This document shows positions 44,639 to 53,225 of a DNA stretch of 64,000 nt, piece after piece (the first letter of the stretch is position 1; each line of letters begins with the position of its first letter). Position numbers and translations under genes: made by a program. Location: contig JBQHQH010000003.1 in NCBI GenBank assembly GCA_052067355.1, positions 1 through 64,000 of the forward strand, read 5' to 3'. The stretch comes from CABMKH01 sp040797625 (lineage in GTDB: Bacteria; Bacillota; Clostridia; Tissierellales; Tissierellaceae). The notes under the pieces are model-generated. The model worked only from the letters and a program-made list of their open reading frames with translations. It ran no database searches and was not told the DNA's origin.

Positions 44639-45574
44639 ATGTCAAATTATTTCAACAAAGAAATGGTAAAGGTATCTTATTATTATTATAAAAATGGATT
44701 GACTCAAGCTGAAATAGCTAAGAAGATGAATATGTCTAGACAAAGAGTCAATAGGATATTAAAGAAGGCATTGGAAGAAAATATAGTTCAGATAAAAATT
44801 AACGATGTGGACAAGTACAATGTGGAACTTGAAAATAAATTAGAAGAGAGATTTAATCTAAAGCAATCAGTAGTCATTAATCCTATAGACGATCATACTC
44901 TCTTTTCTGCATTAGGCATTGCAGGTGCTGAATATCTAGAGGGTATACTTGAAAAGGGAGATATGATAGGTGTAACATGGGGGAAAACATTATCAGAAGT
45001 GGCAAAGAGGTTATCGTATAATGAAAAATTAAATGTCTCTGTAGTACAGATGATTGGTGGTTTGAATATAGCCTATACAGATTTACAAGCTGATGAAATA
45101 ACTAGAACTATTGGGAAAAAATTAGGTGGTAATTCACATATTTTATATGCTCCAGCAATAGTGGAGAATAAGGAGACAAAGGAAGTTCTCATGTCTGATA
45201 ATAATTTAAAAGAAACTTTTGAGAATATGGAAAAATGCAATATCATAATAGCCGGGATAGGTGAATTAAAAGAAGATACACAATTACATAAGGAAGGGCA
45301 TTTAAATGAAGAATACAAGAGTCATCTATTTTCCAAAGGATGTGTAGGAGATATTGGATTTAGATGGTATGACAAAGATGGAAATCCTATTAGACATAAT
45401 TATTATGATAGAACAATAGGATATGATATCTTAAAAAATAAAAATAATGCATTAGTTGTGGGAATAGCAGGAGGAGAAAAGAAGTATGAGGCTATCTTAG
45501 GTGCACTAAGAGGTAGATATCTAGATGTATTGATTACTGATAGTGATATGGCTGAGAGATTAGTTAGTCTGTAA
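44639..45574 (+). CDS. SorC/DeoR-type sugar-phosphate-responsive regulator
   Basis: 311 aa. N-terminal helix-turn-helix (SYYYYKNGLTQAEIAKKMNMSRQRVNRILKKALEE, about 8-42, given here in part: LTQAEIAKKMNMSRQRVN), then the SorC effector domain with GITWGKT-like GVTWGKTLSEVAKRL, VVQMIGGLN, ILYAPAIVENKE, IIAGIGELKED, GDIGFRWYDKDG and the terminal LRGRYLDVLITDSDMAERL. SorC proteins bind sugar phosphates, so a ribulose/ribose 1-phosphate effector is plausible. ATG at 44639 chosen for GGGAGGA at 5 nt; the frame extends to 44612. Followed without terminator by methionine gamma-lyase. Confidence 0.85.
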   Translation: MSNYFNKEMVKVSYYYYKNGLTQAEIAKKMNMSRQRVNRILKKALEENIVQIKINDVDKYNVELENKLEERFNLKQSVVINPIDDHTLFSALGIAGAEYLEGILEKGDMIGVTWGKTLSEVAKRLSYNEKLNVSVVQMIGGLNIAYTDLQADEITRTIGKKLGGNSHILYAPAIVENKETKEVLMSDNNLKETFENMEKCNIIIAGIGELKEDTQLHKEGHLNEEYKSHLFSKGCVGDIGFRWYDKDGNPIRHNYYDRTIGYDILKNKNNALVVGIAGGEKKYEAILGALRGRYLDVLITDSDMAERLVSL

Positions 45575-45611
45575 TTTTTATTAAAAATATATGAGAATAA
45601 GGGGGATGTAA

Positions 45612-46811
45612 ATGGATAGGGAAGTTTTGAAGAACTTGGGTTTTAGTACAAAGGCAATACATGGAGGGTATAAAGATAATGAATATGGTGCACTAGCTAC
45701 GCCAATATACCAGACTTCTACATTTGTATTTGATTCTGCAGAACAAGGTGCTAGAAGATTTGCCCAAGAAGAAGAAGGATACATTTATACACGTGGTGGC
45801 AATCCTACGAATACTCAAGTAGAAGAAAAACTTGCTATTCTAGAAAATGGTGAAGCTGCAGTTTCATTTGCTGCAGGAATGGGAGCTATTACAGCAGTAT
45901 TTTGGTCAGCTGTAAATGCAGGAGATCATATTATCGCTGCAAAGACACTTTATGGATGTACTTTTGCATTTTTAAATCATGGATTAACTAGATATGGGGT
46001 AGAAGTTACATTTGTAGATACTTCAGATCCTGAAAATGTACGAAAAGCAATGAAAGAAAATACAAAAGTAATCTATTTAGAAACACCAGCTAATCCAAAT
46101 ATGGTTCTTTCTGATATTAAAGCTATATCTAATATTGCACATGAGAAAGAGGATTGTATAGTAGTAGTAGATAATACTTATTGTAGTCCATATCTACAGA
46201 GACCATTGGAATTAGGAGCTGATGTAGTGGTTCACTCTGCAACTAAATATCTAAATGGGCATGGAGATGTAATTGCAGGATTTGCAGTGGGAACACAGGA
46301 GTTTATGAGCCAAGTCAAAGGAGTAGGTAGAGGAGATATGACTGGCTCCGTATTAAGTCCATTTGATGCATACTTAATTAATCGTGGAATGAAGACATTG
46401 GATTTACGTATGGAAAGACATTGTGGAAATGCGCAAAAAGTTGCTGAATTTCTAGAATTACATCCAGCAGTAGAAGTAGTTAGATATCCAGGACTAAAGA
46501 GCTTTCCACAATATGAATTAGCAAAAGCACAGATGAAATTACCTGGGGCAATGATTGCATTTGAAGTAAAAGGTGGAATAGAAGCAGGAAGGAAATTGAT
46601 GAACTCAGTAGAGTTGTGTACATTGGCAGTGAGTTTAGGAGATGCAGAAACCTTGATTCAACACCCAGCTTCCATGACTCACTCACCATATACTCCAGAA
46701 GAGAGAGCTGTAAGTGGAATCTCTGAAGGATTAGTAAGATTGTCAGTAGGATTGGAAAATGCAGAGGACATAATCGCTGATTTAAAACAAGCTCTTGATG
46801 GCCTAGTATAG
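45612..46811 (+). CDS. megL: Methionine gamma-lyase
   Basis: PLP enzyme of the Cys/Met metabolism family, 399 aa. It cleaves methionine to methanethiol, 2-oxobutyrate and ammonia. The PLP lysine is Lys212 (HSATKYLNGHGD); Tyr114 and especially Cys116 in LYGCTFAF match the residues that distinguish methionine gamma-lyases from cystathionine enzymes, at the same numbering as the Pseudomonas enzyme. YTRGGNPTN, AAGMGAI and SLGDAETLIQHPASMTHS are also present. Co-transcribed with the SorC regulator 37 nt upstream, which links methionine breakdown to the salvage island. Confidence 0.87.
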   Translation: MDREVLKNLGFSTKAIHGGYKDNEYGALATPIYQTSTFVFDSAEQGARRFAQEEEGYIYTRGGNPTNTQVEEKLAILENGEAAVSFAAGMGAITAVFWSAVNAGDHIIAAKTLYGCTFAFLNHGLTRYGVEVTFVDTSDPENVRKAMKENTKVIYLETPANPNMVLSDIKAISNIAHEKEDCIVVVDNTYCSPYLQRPLELGADVVVHSATKYLNGHGDVIAGFAVGTQEFMSQVKGVGRGDMTGSVLSPFDAYLINRGMKTLDLRMERHCGNAQKVAEFLELHPAVEVVRYPGLKSFPQYELAKAQMKLPGAMIAFEVKGGIEAGRKLMNSVELCTLAVSLGDAETLIQHPASMTHSPYTPEERAVSGISEGLVRLSVGLENAEDIIADLKQALDGLV

Positions 46812-46824
46812 GGTTATAATATGA

Positions 46825-46861
46825 GATTAAAGGAATATCTATAGGGGATATTCCTTTAATC
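46825..46861 (+). terminator. Hairpin after megL
   Basis: Perfect 15-bp arms GATTAAAGGAATATC / GATATTCCTTTAATC with a 7-nt loop. No long T run, but the promoter just downstream makes termination likely. Confidence 0.65.
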
Positions 46862-46885
46862 CATAGATAAAGTATAAACATCATT

Positions 46886-46915
46886 TTGACAACTTTGGTA
46901 TAGACCCCATATAAA
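46886..46915 (+). promoter_or_regulatory. Promoter of NhaC-like copy 2
   Basis: TTGACA (46886-46891), 18-nt spacer, TATAAA (46910-46915). The ~80-nt leader contains ATCAC-GTTACG-GTGAT, a small dyad, and no TGAGCA element. Confidence 0.7.
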
Positions 46916-47005
46916 AGTTTCTTAGAAATGGTTATAAGCTTTAACTTTATCACGTTACGGTGATGATGAAGACAAGCTTTAATAAATATATTGAGGGGGA
47001 AATAT

Positions 47006-48319
47006 ATGAAAACACATGATAAGGGAAGTGCAGTAGGGCTATTACCATTGGGATTATTTTTATTGATGTTTTTAGGTACAGCAGCGATTACAGGGGACTT
47101 CTATAAGATGCCAGTATTAGTCGCATTTTTTATTGTCTCAGGAGTAGCTTTAGCAATGAATAAAAACAGACCTTTTACTGAAAATGTTGAACTATTTGCT
47201 AAAGGTGCAGGGCATGTGGATATTGTAATTATGGTATTGATATTTTTGTTGGCTGGAGCATTTGCAAATGTAGCAAGAGAGATGGGTGGTGTAGATTCTG
47301 TCGTTAACTTTGGATTGTCAATAGTGCCACCAAGTCTTTTGATACCTGGAATATTTCTAATCTGTTGTTTTATTTCTCTCTCTATGGGGACATCCATGGG
47401 GACAATAGTAGCTATTGCACCTATAGCCATTGGTATTGCTGATAAGACTGCAATAACCTATCCAATAGCACTTGGAGCAGTATTAAGCGGAGCAATGTTT
47501 GGAGATAATCTTTCTATGATTTCTGATACTACTATTGCAGCTGTTAGGACTCAAGGAGTAGATATGAAAGATAAGTTTAAATTTAATTTTTTACTGGTAT
47601 TGCCTGCAGCTATAGTGACAGCAATTATATTTGGTTTTATGACAAGAGGTACTACATTGACCTTAGAAGGAGGATATGAATATAGTTTCATAAAGATATT
47701 ACCATATCTAACTGTATTGATAGGGGCATTAATAGGATTCAACGTTATGTTGGTGCTTGCAGTAGGTGTAATATTTGCAGGAATGTTAGGAATCTTTAAT
47801 GGAAGCTTCGACATATTTGGCTTTCTTCAGGCTATTCAAGAAGGAATGAATGGAATGATGGATTTAGCTTTAATAGCTGTCGTAGTTGGAGGACTAGTTG
47901 AGCTTATCAAAGATGCTGGTGGAATTGATTGGTTATTGAATCTAATAAATTCTAAAATTAAATCTAAAAAAGGTGCAGAATTTGGAATTGCAGCATTGAC
48001 TTCTGTAGCAGATATTACAACTGCAAACAATACTATAGCTATTGTAATAGCTGGTCCATTGGCTAAAGATATAGCAGATGAATACGATATAGATCCAAGA
48101 CGTACAGCTTCTCTATTGGATATTTGGGGAAGTGTATGGCAAGGCATAATCCCTTGGGGTGGACAATTATTGGCAGCTGCTGGATTAGCAGGAATTTCAC
48201 CATTTATGATTGTACCTTATAGTATCTATCCTATGTTGATGGGGATAATGGCAATTATAGGAACTTTAACTGGATTTCCAGCTTTTGCAACTAAAAGCAA
48301 ATCAAAAAATATAAAATAG
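47006..48319 (+). CDS. NhaC-family carrier, copy 2
   Basis: 437 aa, collinear with the copy at 39458 (shared SMGTSMGTI, GAMFGDNLSMISDTTIAAVRTQG, KSKKGAEFGIA, TTANNTIAIVIAGPLAKD). Adjacent to methionine gamma-lyase, so methionine uptake (NhaC-family MetT proteins are known) or export of a breakdown product is a reasonable guess; Na+/H+ antiport is the default alternative. The frame opens at a TTG at 46991, but GAGGGGGA lies 7 nt before the ATG at 47006. Confidence 0.78.
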   Translation: MKTHDKGSAVGLLPLGLFLLMFLGTAAITGDFYKMPVLVAFFIVSGVALAMNKNRPFTENVELFAKGAGHVDIVIMVLIFLLAGAFANVAREMGGVDSVVNFGLSIVPPSLLIPGIFLICCFISLSMGTSMGTIVAIAPIAIGIADKTAITYPIALGAVLSGAMFGDNLSMISDTTIAAVRTQGVDMKDKFKFNFLLVLPAAIVTAIIFGFMTRGTTLTLEGGYEYSFIKILPYLTVLIGALIGFNVMLVLAVGVIFAGMLGIFNGSFDIFGFLQAIQEGMNGMMDLALIAVVVGGLVELIKDAGGIDWLLNLINSKIKSKKGAEFGIAALTSVADITTANNTIAIVIAGPLAKDIADEYDIDPRRTASLLDIWGSVWQGIIPWGGQLLAAAGLAGISPFMIVPYSIYPMLMGIMAIIGTLTGFPAFATKSKSKNIK

Positions 48320-48329
48320 ATAAATTTAT

Positions 48330-48365
48330 AAAAAACACTTCCGAATACAAGGGAGTGTTTTTTAT
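48330..48365 (+). terminator. Terminator after NhaC-like copy 2
   Basis: AAAAAACACTTCC / GGGAGTGTTTTTT hairpin with T-rich 3' arm. The rest of the gap to 48554 is AT-rich with nothing recognised. Confidence 0.85.
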
Positions 48366-48554
48366 ATGCTTTGATAAGATGAATATTTGCAAAGATAATA
48401 AACTTAAAATAATTTTACCTTAGGAATACATGGATAATAGTTAAAGATATCGATATTTATTTCAAGGATAATAATAGGAAGATTATAATAAATGATTTAT
48501 ATGAAAATAAATTACAAAATAAGCTATAAAAAGATAAATAATTTTCAAAAACCA

Positions 48555-48583
48555 TTGACAAAATATATTTCTGATATTATAAT
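48555..48583 (+). promoter_or_regulatory. Consensus sigma-A promoter of the RpiR-type gene
   Basis: TTGACA (48555-48560), 17-nt spacer, TATAAT (48578-48583): both hexamers are perfect matches. Confidence 0.88.
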
Positions 48584-48613
48584 TTAAATCAATGAAGTGA
48601 ATGGAGGAACATT

Positions 48614-49456
48614 ATGAATAATAATATTTTTTTGATAATAAATGAAAAGTATAATAATCTATCTAAAACACAGAAAAGACTTGCAGATTATGTTAAAGGA
48701 AATGTGCATATAGTGCCTTTCTTAACAATAGGAGAATTGAGTGATAAGGCAGGAGTTAGTTTAGCCAGTGTCACAAGGTTTACAAGAGAGTTAGGATTTG
48801 CTGGATATGCTGAATTTCAAAAGAATGTAGCAGAATTAATCCAAAAAGATGTTGTTCCAATGCGAGAGATAAAAAATTCAATTACATCTAAGGAAAGCGA
48901 TAACATATTGAGAGATTCTATAAGCTCTAATATCAATGCTCTAAATAATCTATATACTGAAGAGCTTGAAGAAAATTATAATGATTCTGTTTTAATGATA
49001 AAAAATTGTAGAAAGTTATTTATCGTGGCATCTAGATCTTCATATAGTGTAGGGTATTATTTATACTTTATGTTGAAAGGATTTATTGAAGATGTAGAGC
49101 TTCTAACTAGTGGAACAAGTGATATCTCTAATAAGATCTCATATGTACAGAAAGAAGACTGTTTAATATCTATTAGTTATGCAAGATATACTAAGGCAAC
49201 TTATGATATTACATCTTATTTTCACAATATAGGATGCAATATCATAGCAATAACAGATAGTTATACATCCCCAATTGCGCTTAAAGCAACAAGGGTTCTA
49301 TTAGCTAAAAATGGTGTAGATACTTATTCTTTTGTAAATGCCATAACTCTAGCTAATTCCCTAGTTACTTCTGTAGGAAGATTAGATATAGAAGATACAT
49401 TAAAGAAATTAGAAAAACAGGACAAGATAGCATTAGAAAATGATATTTACTTATGA
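48614..49456 (+). CDS. RpiR/MurR-family regulator
   Basis: 280 aa: N-terminal HTH_6 (LSKTQKRLADYVKGN, then LSDKAGVSLASVTRFTRELGFAGYAEF, about residues 14-67) and a C-terminal SIS phosphosugar-binding domain (IVASRSSYSVGYYL, CLISISYARYTKAT, NIIAITDSYTSPIA). SIS-domain regulators respond to sugar phosphates or amino sugars. First gene of the 48.6-51.7 kb unit; probably controls the permease and nitrilase genes that follow. Confidence 0.85.
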   Translation: MNNNIFLIINEKYNNLSKTQKRLADYVKGNVHIVPFLTIGELSDKAGVSLASVTRFTRELGFAGYAEFQKNVAELIQKDVVPMREIKNSITSKESDNILRDSISSNINALNNLYTEELEENYNDSVLMIKNCRKLFIVASRSSYSVGYYLYFMLKGFIEDVELLTSGTSDISNKISYVQKEDCLISISYARYTKATYDITSYFHNIGCNIIAITDSYTSPIALKATRVLLAKNGVDTYSFVNAITLANSLVTSVGRLDIEDTLKKLEKQDKIALENDIYL

Positions 49457-49565
49457 TGATATGACCTACTCTTGTTAGTAGTTTAGATATAGGAGCTCCC
49501 TTAGATAAGGTGTTTAAATTACTTCAAGAGAAGTTATAAATAAATAGACATAAGGAGGAAAAATA

Positions 49566-50870
49566 ATGATTCTTGGGCTTCCAGCAATTTTGGGATTTTT
49601 ACCGCTTTTGCTTTACATATTTCTTATGCTCAAGGGAAAAGACATGAATGTTGCAGTTCTCATATGTGTAATCCTAGGAGCGATTTTAACTGGCGAAAGT
49701 ATTCTTGGCTTTGGAGCTGTGCTTCAACAATCATTAAGTTCATTTTTATCATTAATTGGTTTTATAATTGTCCTTGGAGCAGGTTTAGGAGAAGTTCTTA
49801 CAAGGACTAAAGTAGCACATAATATAGTACATTTTGTAATAGGAAAGACAAATCTTAAGTCAAAAAAGCAAGCTATACTTATAGCCATGGCTACTTCTAC
49901 AATTCTAGTAGCAATGCTGGGAACATTATCTGGTTCAAATGCAATTATTGCTCCTATATTGATTCCTATAGTAGCTAGTCTTGGCATAACACCTAGTACA
50001 CTAGGAGTTATATTACATGGTGCAGGAGCTGCTGGTTTACAGATAGGACCATTTGTTCCACCTGTAGTGACAGTCAGTGGACTTACTGGTTTATCTTATG
50101 GAGAATATATGATAAATGCGGGTATACCTCTTGCATCTATTATATTGATAGGTACTTATTTTGTCGCATGTAGAACTCAAAAACTTACAGAAGGCAAAAT
50201 TGCCTATAGTGAAGAAGATAGAGCATCAGATAAATTTGAAACGACAGCAGAGATACAAAGAGGAACTTTAGTGTTTATTCTTACAATGATCATAATGCTT
50301 GTCTATGGAATAATTTCTAAAGCTGGAGCTTCCTATGCCATAGTGGTAATGCTTACTGCTAGCTTGACAACAGGATTGGCGTCAGGAATGTCTTTTGAAG
50401 AATCTCTTAAGACATTGATACAAGGTAGTTCAAAGATGTATTGGATGTTCTTTATGTTTGTATTATTTGATCCATTCTTAAACTATGTAGCTAAGTCTGG
50501 AGCATTCGAGGCTATAGCAGGTTATATGCAACCACTTGTAGATGCAGGAGGAGAAGTTGCATTTTTAATGGTCAGTACCCTTATAGGAGTATTTGGTGTT
50601 TCGGGAGCAGGAGTTGCTCAAGCTCAAATAGTACATGAACTGTTTTTACCTACAGTTACTAGTATGAATACTGGAATGGGTATATGGGCATTGGTCGTAT
50701 TGGTTTCATGTCAGATTACTTTTTTCGTAAGTCCTACTGTGGACATGGTTGGTCAAATGGGACTTGCACGATCGAAAGATTTAAAAGCAATGCTTAAGAA
50801 TGGCTGGGTAATTACTATTATAACTTTTATATATGTATTTATAAGAGCTATCTTATATGTAAAAGCATGA
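49566..50870 (+). CDS. Ion-transporter-superfamily permease (NhaC/GntP-like)
   Basis: 434 aa with about 12 hydrophobic helices, including GAGLGEVLTRTKVA, GTLSGSNAIIAPILIPIVAS, AAGLQIGPFVPPVVTVSG and GVSGAGVAQAQIVHELF. This looks like the putative Na+/H+ antiporter or gluconate/amino-acid symporter families of the ion transporter superfamily. Substrate unknown. It sits between an RpiR-type regulator and a nitrilase, so uptake of an amide or carbamoyl compound is conceivable. AAGGAGG precedes the ATG. Confidence 0.7.
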   Translation: MILGLPAILGFLPLLLYIFLMLKGKDMNVAVLICVILGAILTGESILGFGAVLQQSLSSFLSLIGFIIVLGAGLGEVLTRTKVAHNIVHFVIGKTNLKSKKQAILIAMATSTILVAMLGTLSGSNAIIAPILIPIVASLGITPSTLGVILHGAGAAGLQIGPFVPPVVTVSGLTGLSYGEYMINAGIPLASIILIGTYFVACRTQKLTEGKIAYSEEDRASDKFETTAEIQRGTLVFILTMIIMLVYGIISKAGASYAIVVMLTASLTTGLASGMSFEESLKTLIQGSSKMYWMFFMFVLFDPFLNYVAKSGAFEAIAGYMQPLVDAGGEVAFLMVSTLIGVFGVSGAGVAQAQIVHELFLPTVTSMNTGMGIWALVVLVSCQITFFVSPTVDMVGQMGLARSKDLKAMLKNGWVITIITFIYVFIRAILYVKA

Positions 50871-50903
50871 TATTATAACATGGATATTAAAGGAGGAGGA
50901 GTT

Positions 50904-51725
50904 ATGACAAATATTGCCTTATTACAGACGGATATAAAGTTTTGTGATGCAGAGTATAATCAAGCTAGAGTCAAAGAGATGATAGATGAAGCTATGGATG
51001 GGGACAAGCGTCCTGATATAGTTGTCCTTCCTGAAGATTGGGCTTCTGGTTTTTCAGATGAGATGTTTCACAATATAGAAAATTTTGTAGAACCTGTTGA
51101 TGGTCCATCTGTTACTGTTCTAAAAGAGTGTGCCAAAAAGCATAGGGTTTGGATTGTAGGTGGATCTATTGGAACTCAATTTGACGATGGAAGACGTAAT
51201 ACTACATTTCTTATTAATAGAGAGGGAGAAGTTGTAGGAGATTATAGTAAGATGCATCTCTATAGCGATATGGATGAAGATGTTGCTTTTTTACATGGAA
51301 CTGATACCAATGTATATGATACTGAACTGGGGAAATTAGGTTTTATGAATTGCTATGATATAAGATTCTGTGAATTAGCTAGAACTTATGCATTAAAAGG
51401 AGCAGATGCCTTAATAGTAGTTTCTAATTTCCCTAATCCTAGATTGAATCACTGGCGTACAATCTTATTAGCCAGGGCAATTGAAAATCAGATGTTTGTA
51501 GTTGCGTGTAATCGTGTAGGCGCGAGTCCTATGGGAACTTATTGTGGACATTCTATGATAATAGATCCTTGGGGAAATGTCATCGCAGAAGGCGGAGATG
51601 AGGAAGAAATAATTACTGGAAGTGTTGATTTTGGAGAAATAGAAAAAATCAGAAGTACTATCCATATGTTTAGAGATAGAAGACCCGGGAGTTATTCAGA
51701 GATGCTATTGAAGCCTAATAAATAG
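50904..51725 (+). CDS. Carbon-nitrogen hydrolase (nitrilase superfamily)
   Basis: 273 aa with the complete catalytic triad Glu44 (LPEDWAS), Lys117 (DYSKMHLY) and Cys150 (FMNCYDIRF). It hydrolyses an amide or carbamoyl C-N bond; Nit2/omega-amidase, carbamoyl amidase and deaminated-glutathione amidase branches all fit. The frame begins at 50880, but AGGAGGAGG lies immediately upstream of the ATG at 50904. Closed by a strong terminator. Confidence 0.87.
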   Translation: MTNIALLQTDIKFCDAEYNQARVKEMIDEAMDGDKRPDIVVLPEDWASGFSDEMFHNIENFVEPVDGPSVTVLKECAKKHRVWIVGGSIGTQFDDGRRNTTFLINREGEVVGDYSKMHLYSDMDEDVAFLHGTDTNVYDTELGKLGFMNCYDIRFCELARTYALKGADALIVVSNFPNPRLNHWRTILLARAIENQMFVVACNRVGASPMGTYCGHSMIIDPWGNVIAEGGDEEEIITGSVDFGEIEKIRSTIHMFRDRRPGSYSEMLLKPNK

Positions 51726-51740
51726 AAAATATTAATTAAA

Positions 51741-51782
51741 AAAAGGCTTACATGTCTAAGATAACTAGACATATAAGCCTTA
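51741..51782 (+). terminator. Terminator after the nitrilase gene
   Basis: AAGGCTTACATGTCTA / TAGACATATAAGCCTT stem with an A-rich upstream flank; T-run on the 3' side is short. Confidence 0.75.
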
Positions 51783-51837
51783 TGTACTATATAAACTTAT
51801 AAGCATAATAGTCAATCTTATGTGTAAAGGAGACAAA

Positions 51838-53007
51838 ATGGATAATATTAAGAATATGATCAAGAAAAGTTTGGACAATTTAATTGATGAATTAAAAGAA
51901 TTTAGAAAAGAGATACATAAAAACCCAGAATTAGGATATAAAGAATTCAATACTACAAAATTGATTAAAGAGTTTTTAGGCAGAAAGGATATCAAATTTT
52001 GTAATTTTGATAATTTAACTGGCGGCTATGTATATATTGATTGTAATAAAGATAGGACAATTGGATTTAGAGCAGATATTGATGCATTGCCCATACTGGA
52101 AAATACATGTGTAGACTTTGAATCTTTAAATAAGGGAATAATGCATGCTTGCGGCCATGATGTGCATATGACAATAGCATTAGGTGTTGCCATTATATTG
52201 AATTCCTTAAAAGGATATCTAGATTACAATATTGTAGTAATATTTCAACCAGCTGAAGAATGTAATCCAAGTGGAGGAGCAAGACCTGTTATAGAGCAAG
52301 GCATAATTGAAAGATTAGATATTTCTGAGATGTATGGATTACATGTATGGCCTAAATATGAGGTTGGTAAAATTGCTGTTAAGAAAGGTGTTTTGATGGG
52401 TTCTTCCGATAAGTTTTCTATTGAAGTATTAGGGAAAAAGGCTCATGCAGCTGAACCTCATGCTGGAATAGATGCTATTTCAATTTCTGTTGATATAATT
52501 AATGCTATAGAACATAAACTAAGAAGAGAAATTGATCCTTTTGAGACAGCTCTGGTCTCCATAGGAGATCTGAGGTCAACAGGTAGATATAATATTATCT
52601 GTGATAAGGTGCAAATTGGAGGAACTATAAGAACAGTCTCAGAGACTACACGTTCATTTATTCACAAAAGGATAGAAGAACTTTCAACAAAGATATCAGA
52701 TGCTTATGGTGGAGAAGTTAAAGTAAGCATTAATGATGGATACCCTGTTTTATCAAACGATATAAATCTGGCAGAAAGATTTATTAGGTACTCAAAAGGC
52801 CATTTAGGAGAAGACAATGTAATTACTGATATAAATCCAAGTTTAATAGGAGAAGATTTTTCTTTTTATTGTCTAGAAGTACCTTCTTTATATTTCTTTT
52901 TAGGTTGTGAAAGTAAGTATCCTTTGCATAGTGATAAATTTTTACCTAAGGAAGGAACAATATATACAGCTATAGATTTAATATGTAATTATATTTTAAA
53001 CAACTAG
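51838..53007 (+). CDS. M20 amidohydrolase (AbgB/HipO/DapL-type)
   Basis: Metal-dependent amidohydrolase of 389 aa that removes acyl groups from amino acids or cleaves aminoacyl conjugates. HKNPELGYKEF, RADIDALPI, MHACGHDVHM (Cys/His ligands), FQPAEECNPSGGA (Glu pair), KKAHAAEPHAGIDAI (dimerisation domain) and GEDFSFY are in family order. Not close to the YgeY-like enzyme at 1.4 kb. ATG at 51838 has AAAGGAG at 8 nt. Substrate not determined. Confidence 0.87.
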   Translation: MDNIKNMIKKSLDNLIDELKEFRKEIHKNPELGYKEFNTTKLIKEFLGRKDIKFCNFDNLTGGYVYIDCNKDRTIGFRADIDALPILENTCVDFESLNKGIMHACGHDVHMTIALGVAIILNSLKGYLDYNIVVIFQPAEECNPSGGARPVIEQGIIERLDISEMYGLHVWPKYEVGKIAVKKGVLMGSSDKFSIEVLGKKAHAAEPHAGIDAISISVDIINAIEHKLRREIDPFETALVSIGDLRSTGRYNIICDKVQIGGTIRTVSETTRSFIHKRIEELSTKISDAYGGEVKVSINDGYPVLSNDINLAERFIRYSKGHLGEDNVITDINPSLIGEDFSFYCLEVPSLYFFLGCESKYPLHSDKFLPKEGTIYTAIDLICNYILNN

Positions 53008-53032
53008 ATTACAGGAAGAATTTTTACAGAAG

Positions 53033-53058
53033 AGAGTCGAGAAAAAAGACTCTTTTGC
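53033..53058 (+). terminator. Terminator after the M20 amidohydrolase gene
   Basis: AGAGTC / GACTCT stem with a GAGAAAAAA loop and TTTT tail. Confidence 0.75.
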
Positions 53059-53093
53059 GTTTTCAGAATATATGGAAAAGAAAGTTTATAGAT

Positions 53094-53162
53094 GCTATAA
53101 TTATATTAATAGGATATTGACATATTATAGGAGGTGAATGACTAGTGTTAATCATCTCCTTT
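53094..53162 (+). promoter_or_regulatory. Extended -10 promoter and leader hairpin before psuK
   Basis: TGCTATAAT (53094-53101 region) is an extended -10. The leader then contains AGGAGGTGA / TCATCTCCT (one G-U pair) around a 14-nt loop, followed by TTTTAATAT, which could act as a terminator/attenuator. Confidence 0.5.
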
Positions 53163-53203
53163 TAATATCTAAATGGAGAGGAGATCTAAGTAGGAGAAGT
53201 TAA
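53138..53203 (+). CDS. Possible 21-codon leader ORF before psuK
   Basis: ATG at 53138 lies 3 nt after AGGAGG and opens a 21-codon frame (MTSVNHLLLISKW...) ending at a TAA 23 nt before psuK. The ribosome site and start are inside the leader hairpin, so translation could alter its folding. The Shine-Dalgarno spacing is short and no relative is recognised; it may be chance. Confidence 0.25.
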   Translation: MTSVNHLLLISKWRGDLSRRS

Positions 53204-53225
53204 AATAAATATTAAGGATGATTTT

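Noticed and set aside
46480..46953. 157-codon minus-strand frame opposite megL
   Set aside because: Covers the megL 3' end, a perfect hairpin and a good + strand promoter; no family resemblance.
45575..47005. SAM (S-box) riboswitch or T-box controlling megL or the second NhaC-like gene
   Set aside because: No S-box core and no T-box sequence in the 37-nt and ~190-nt gaps.
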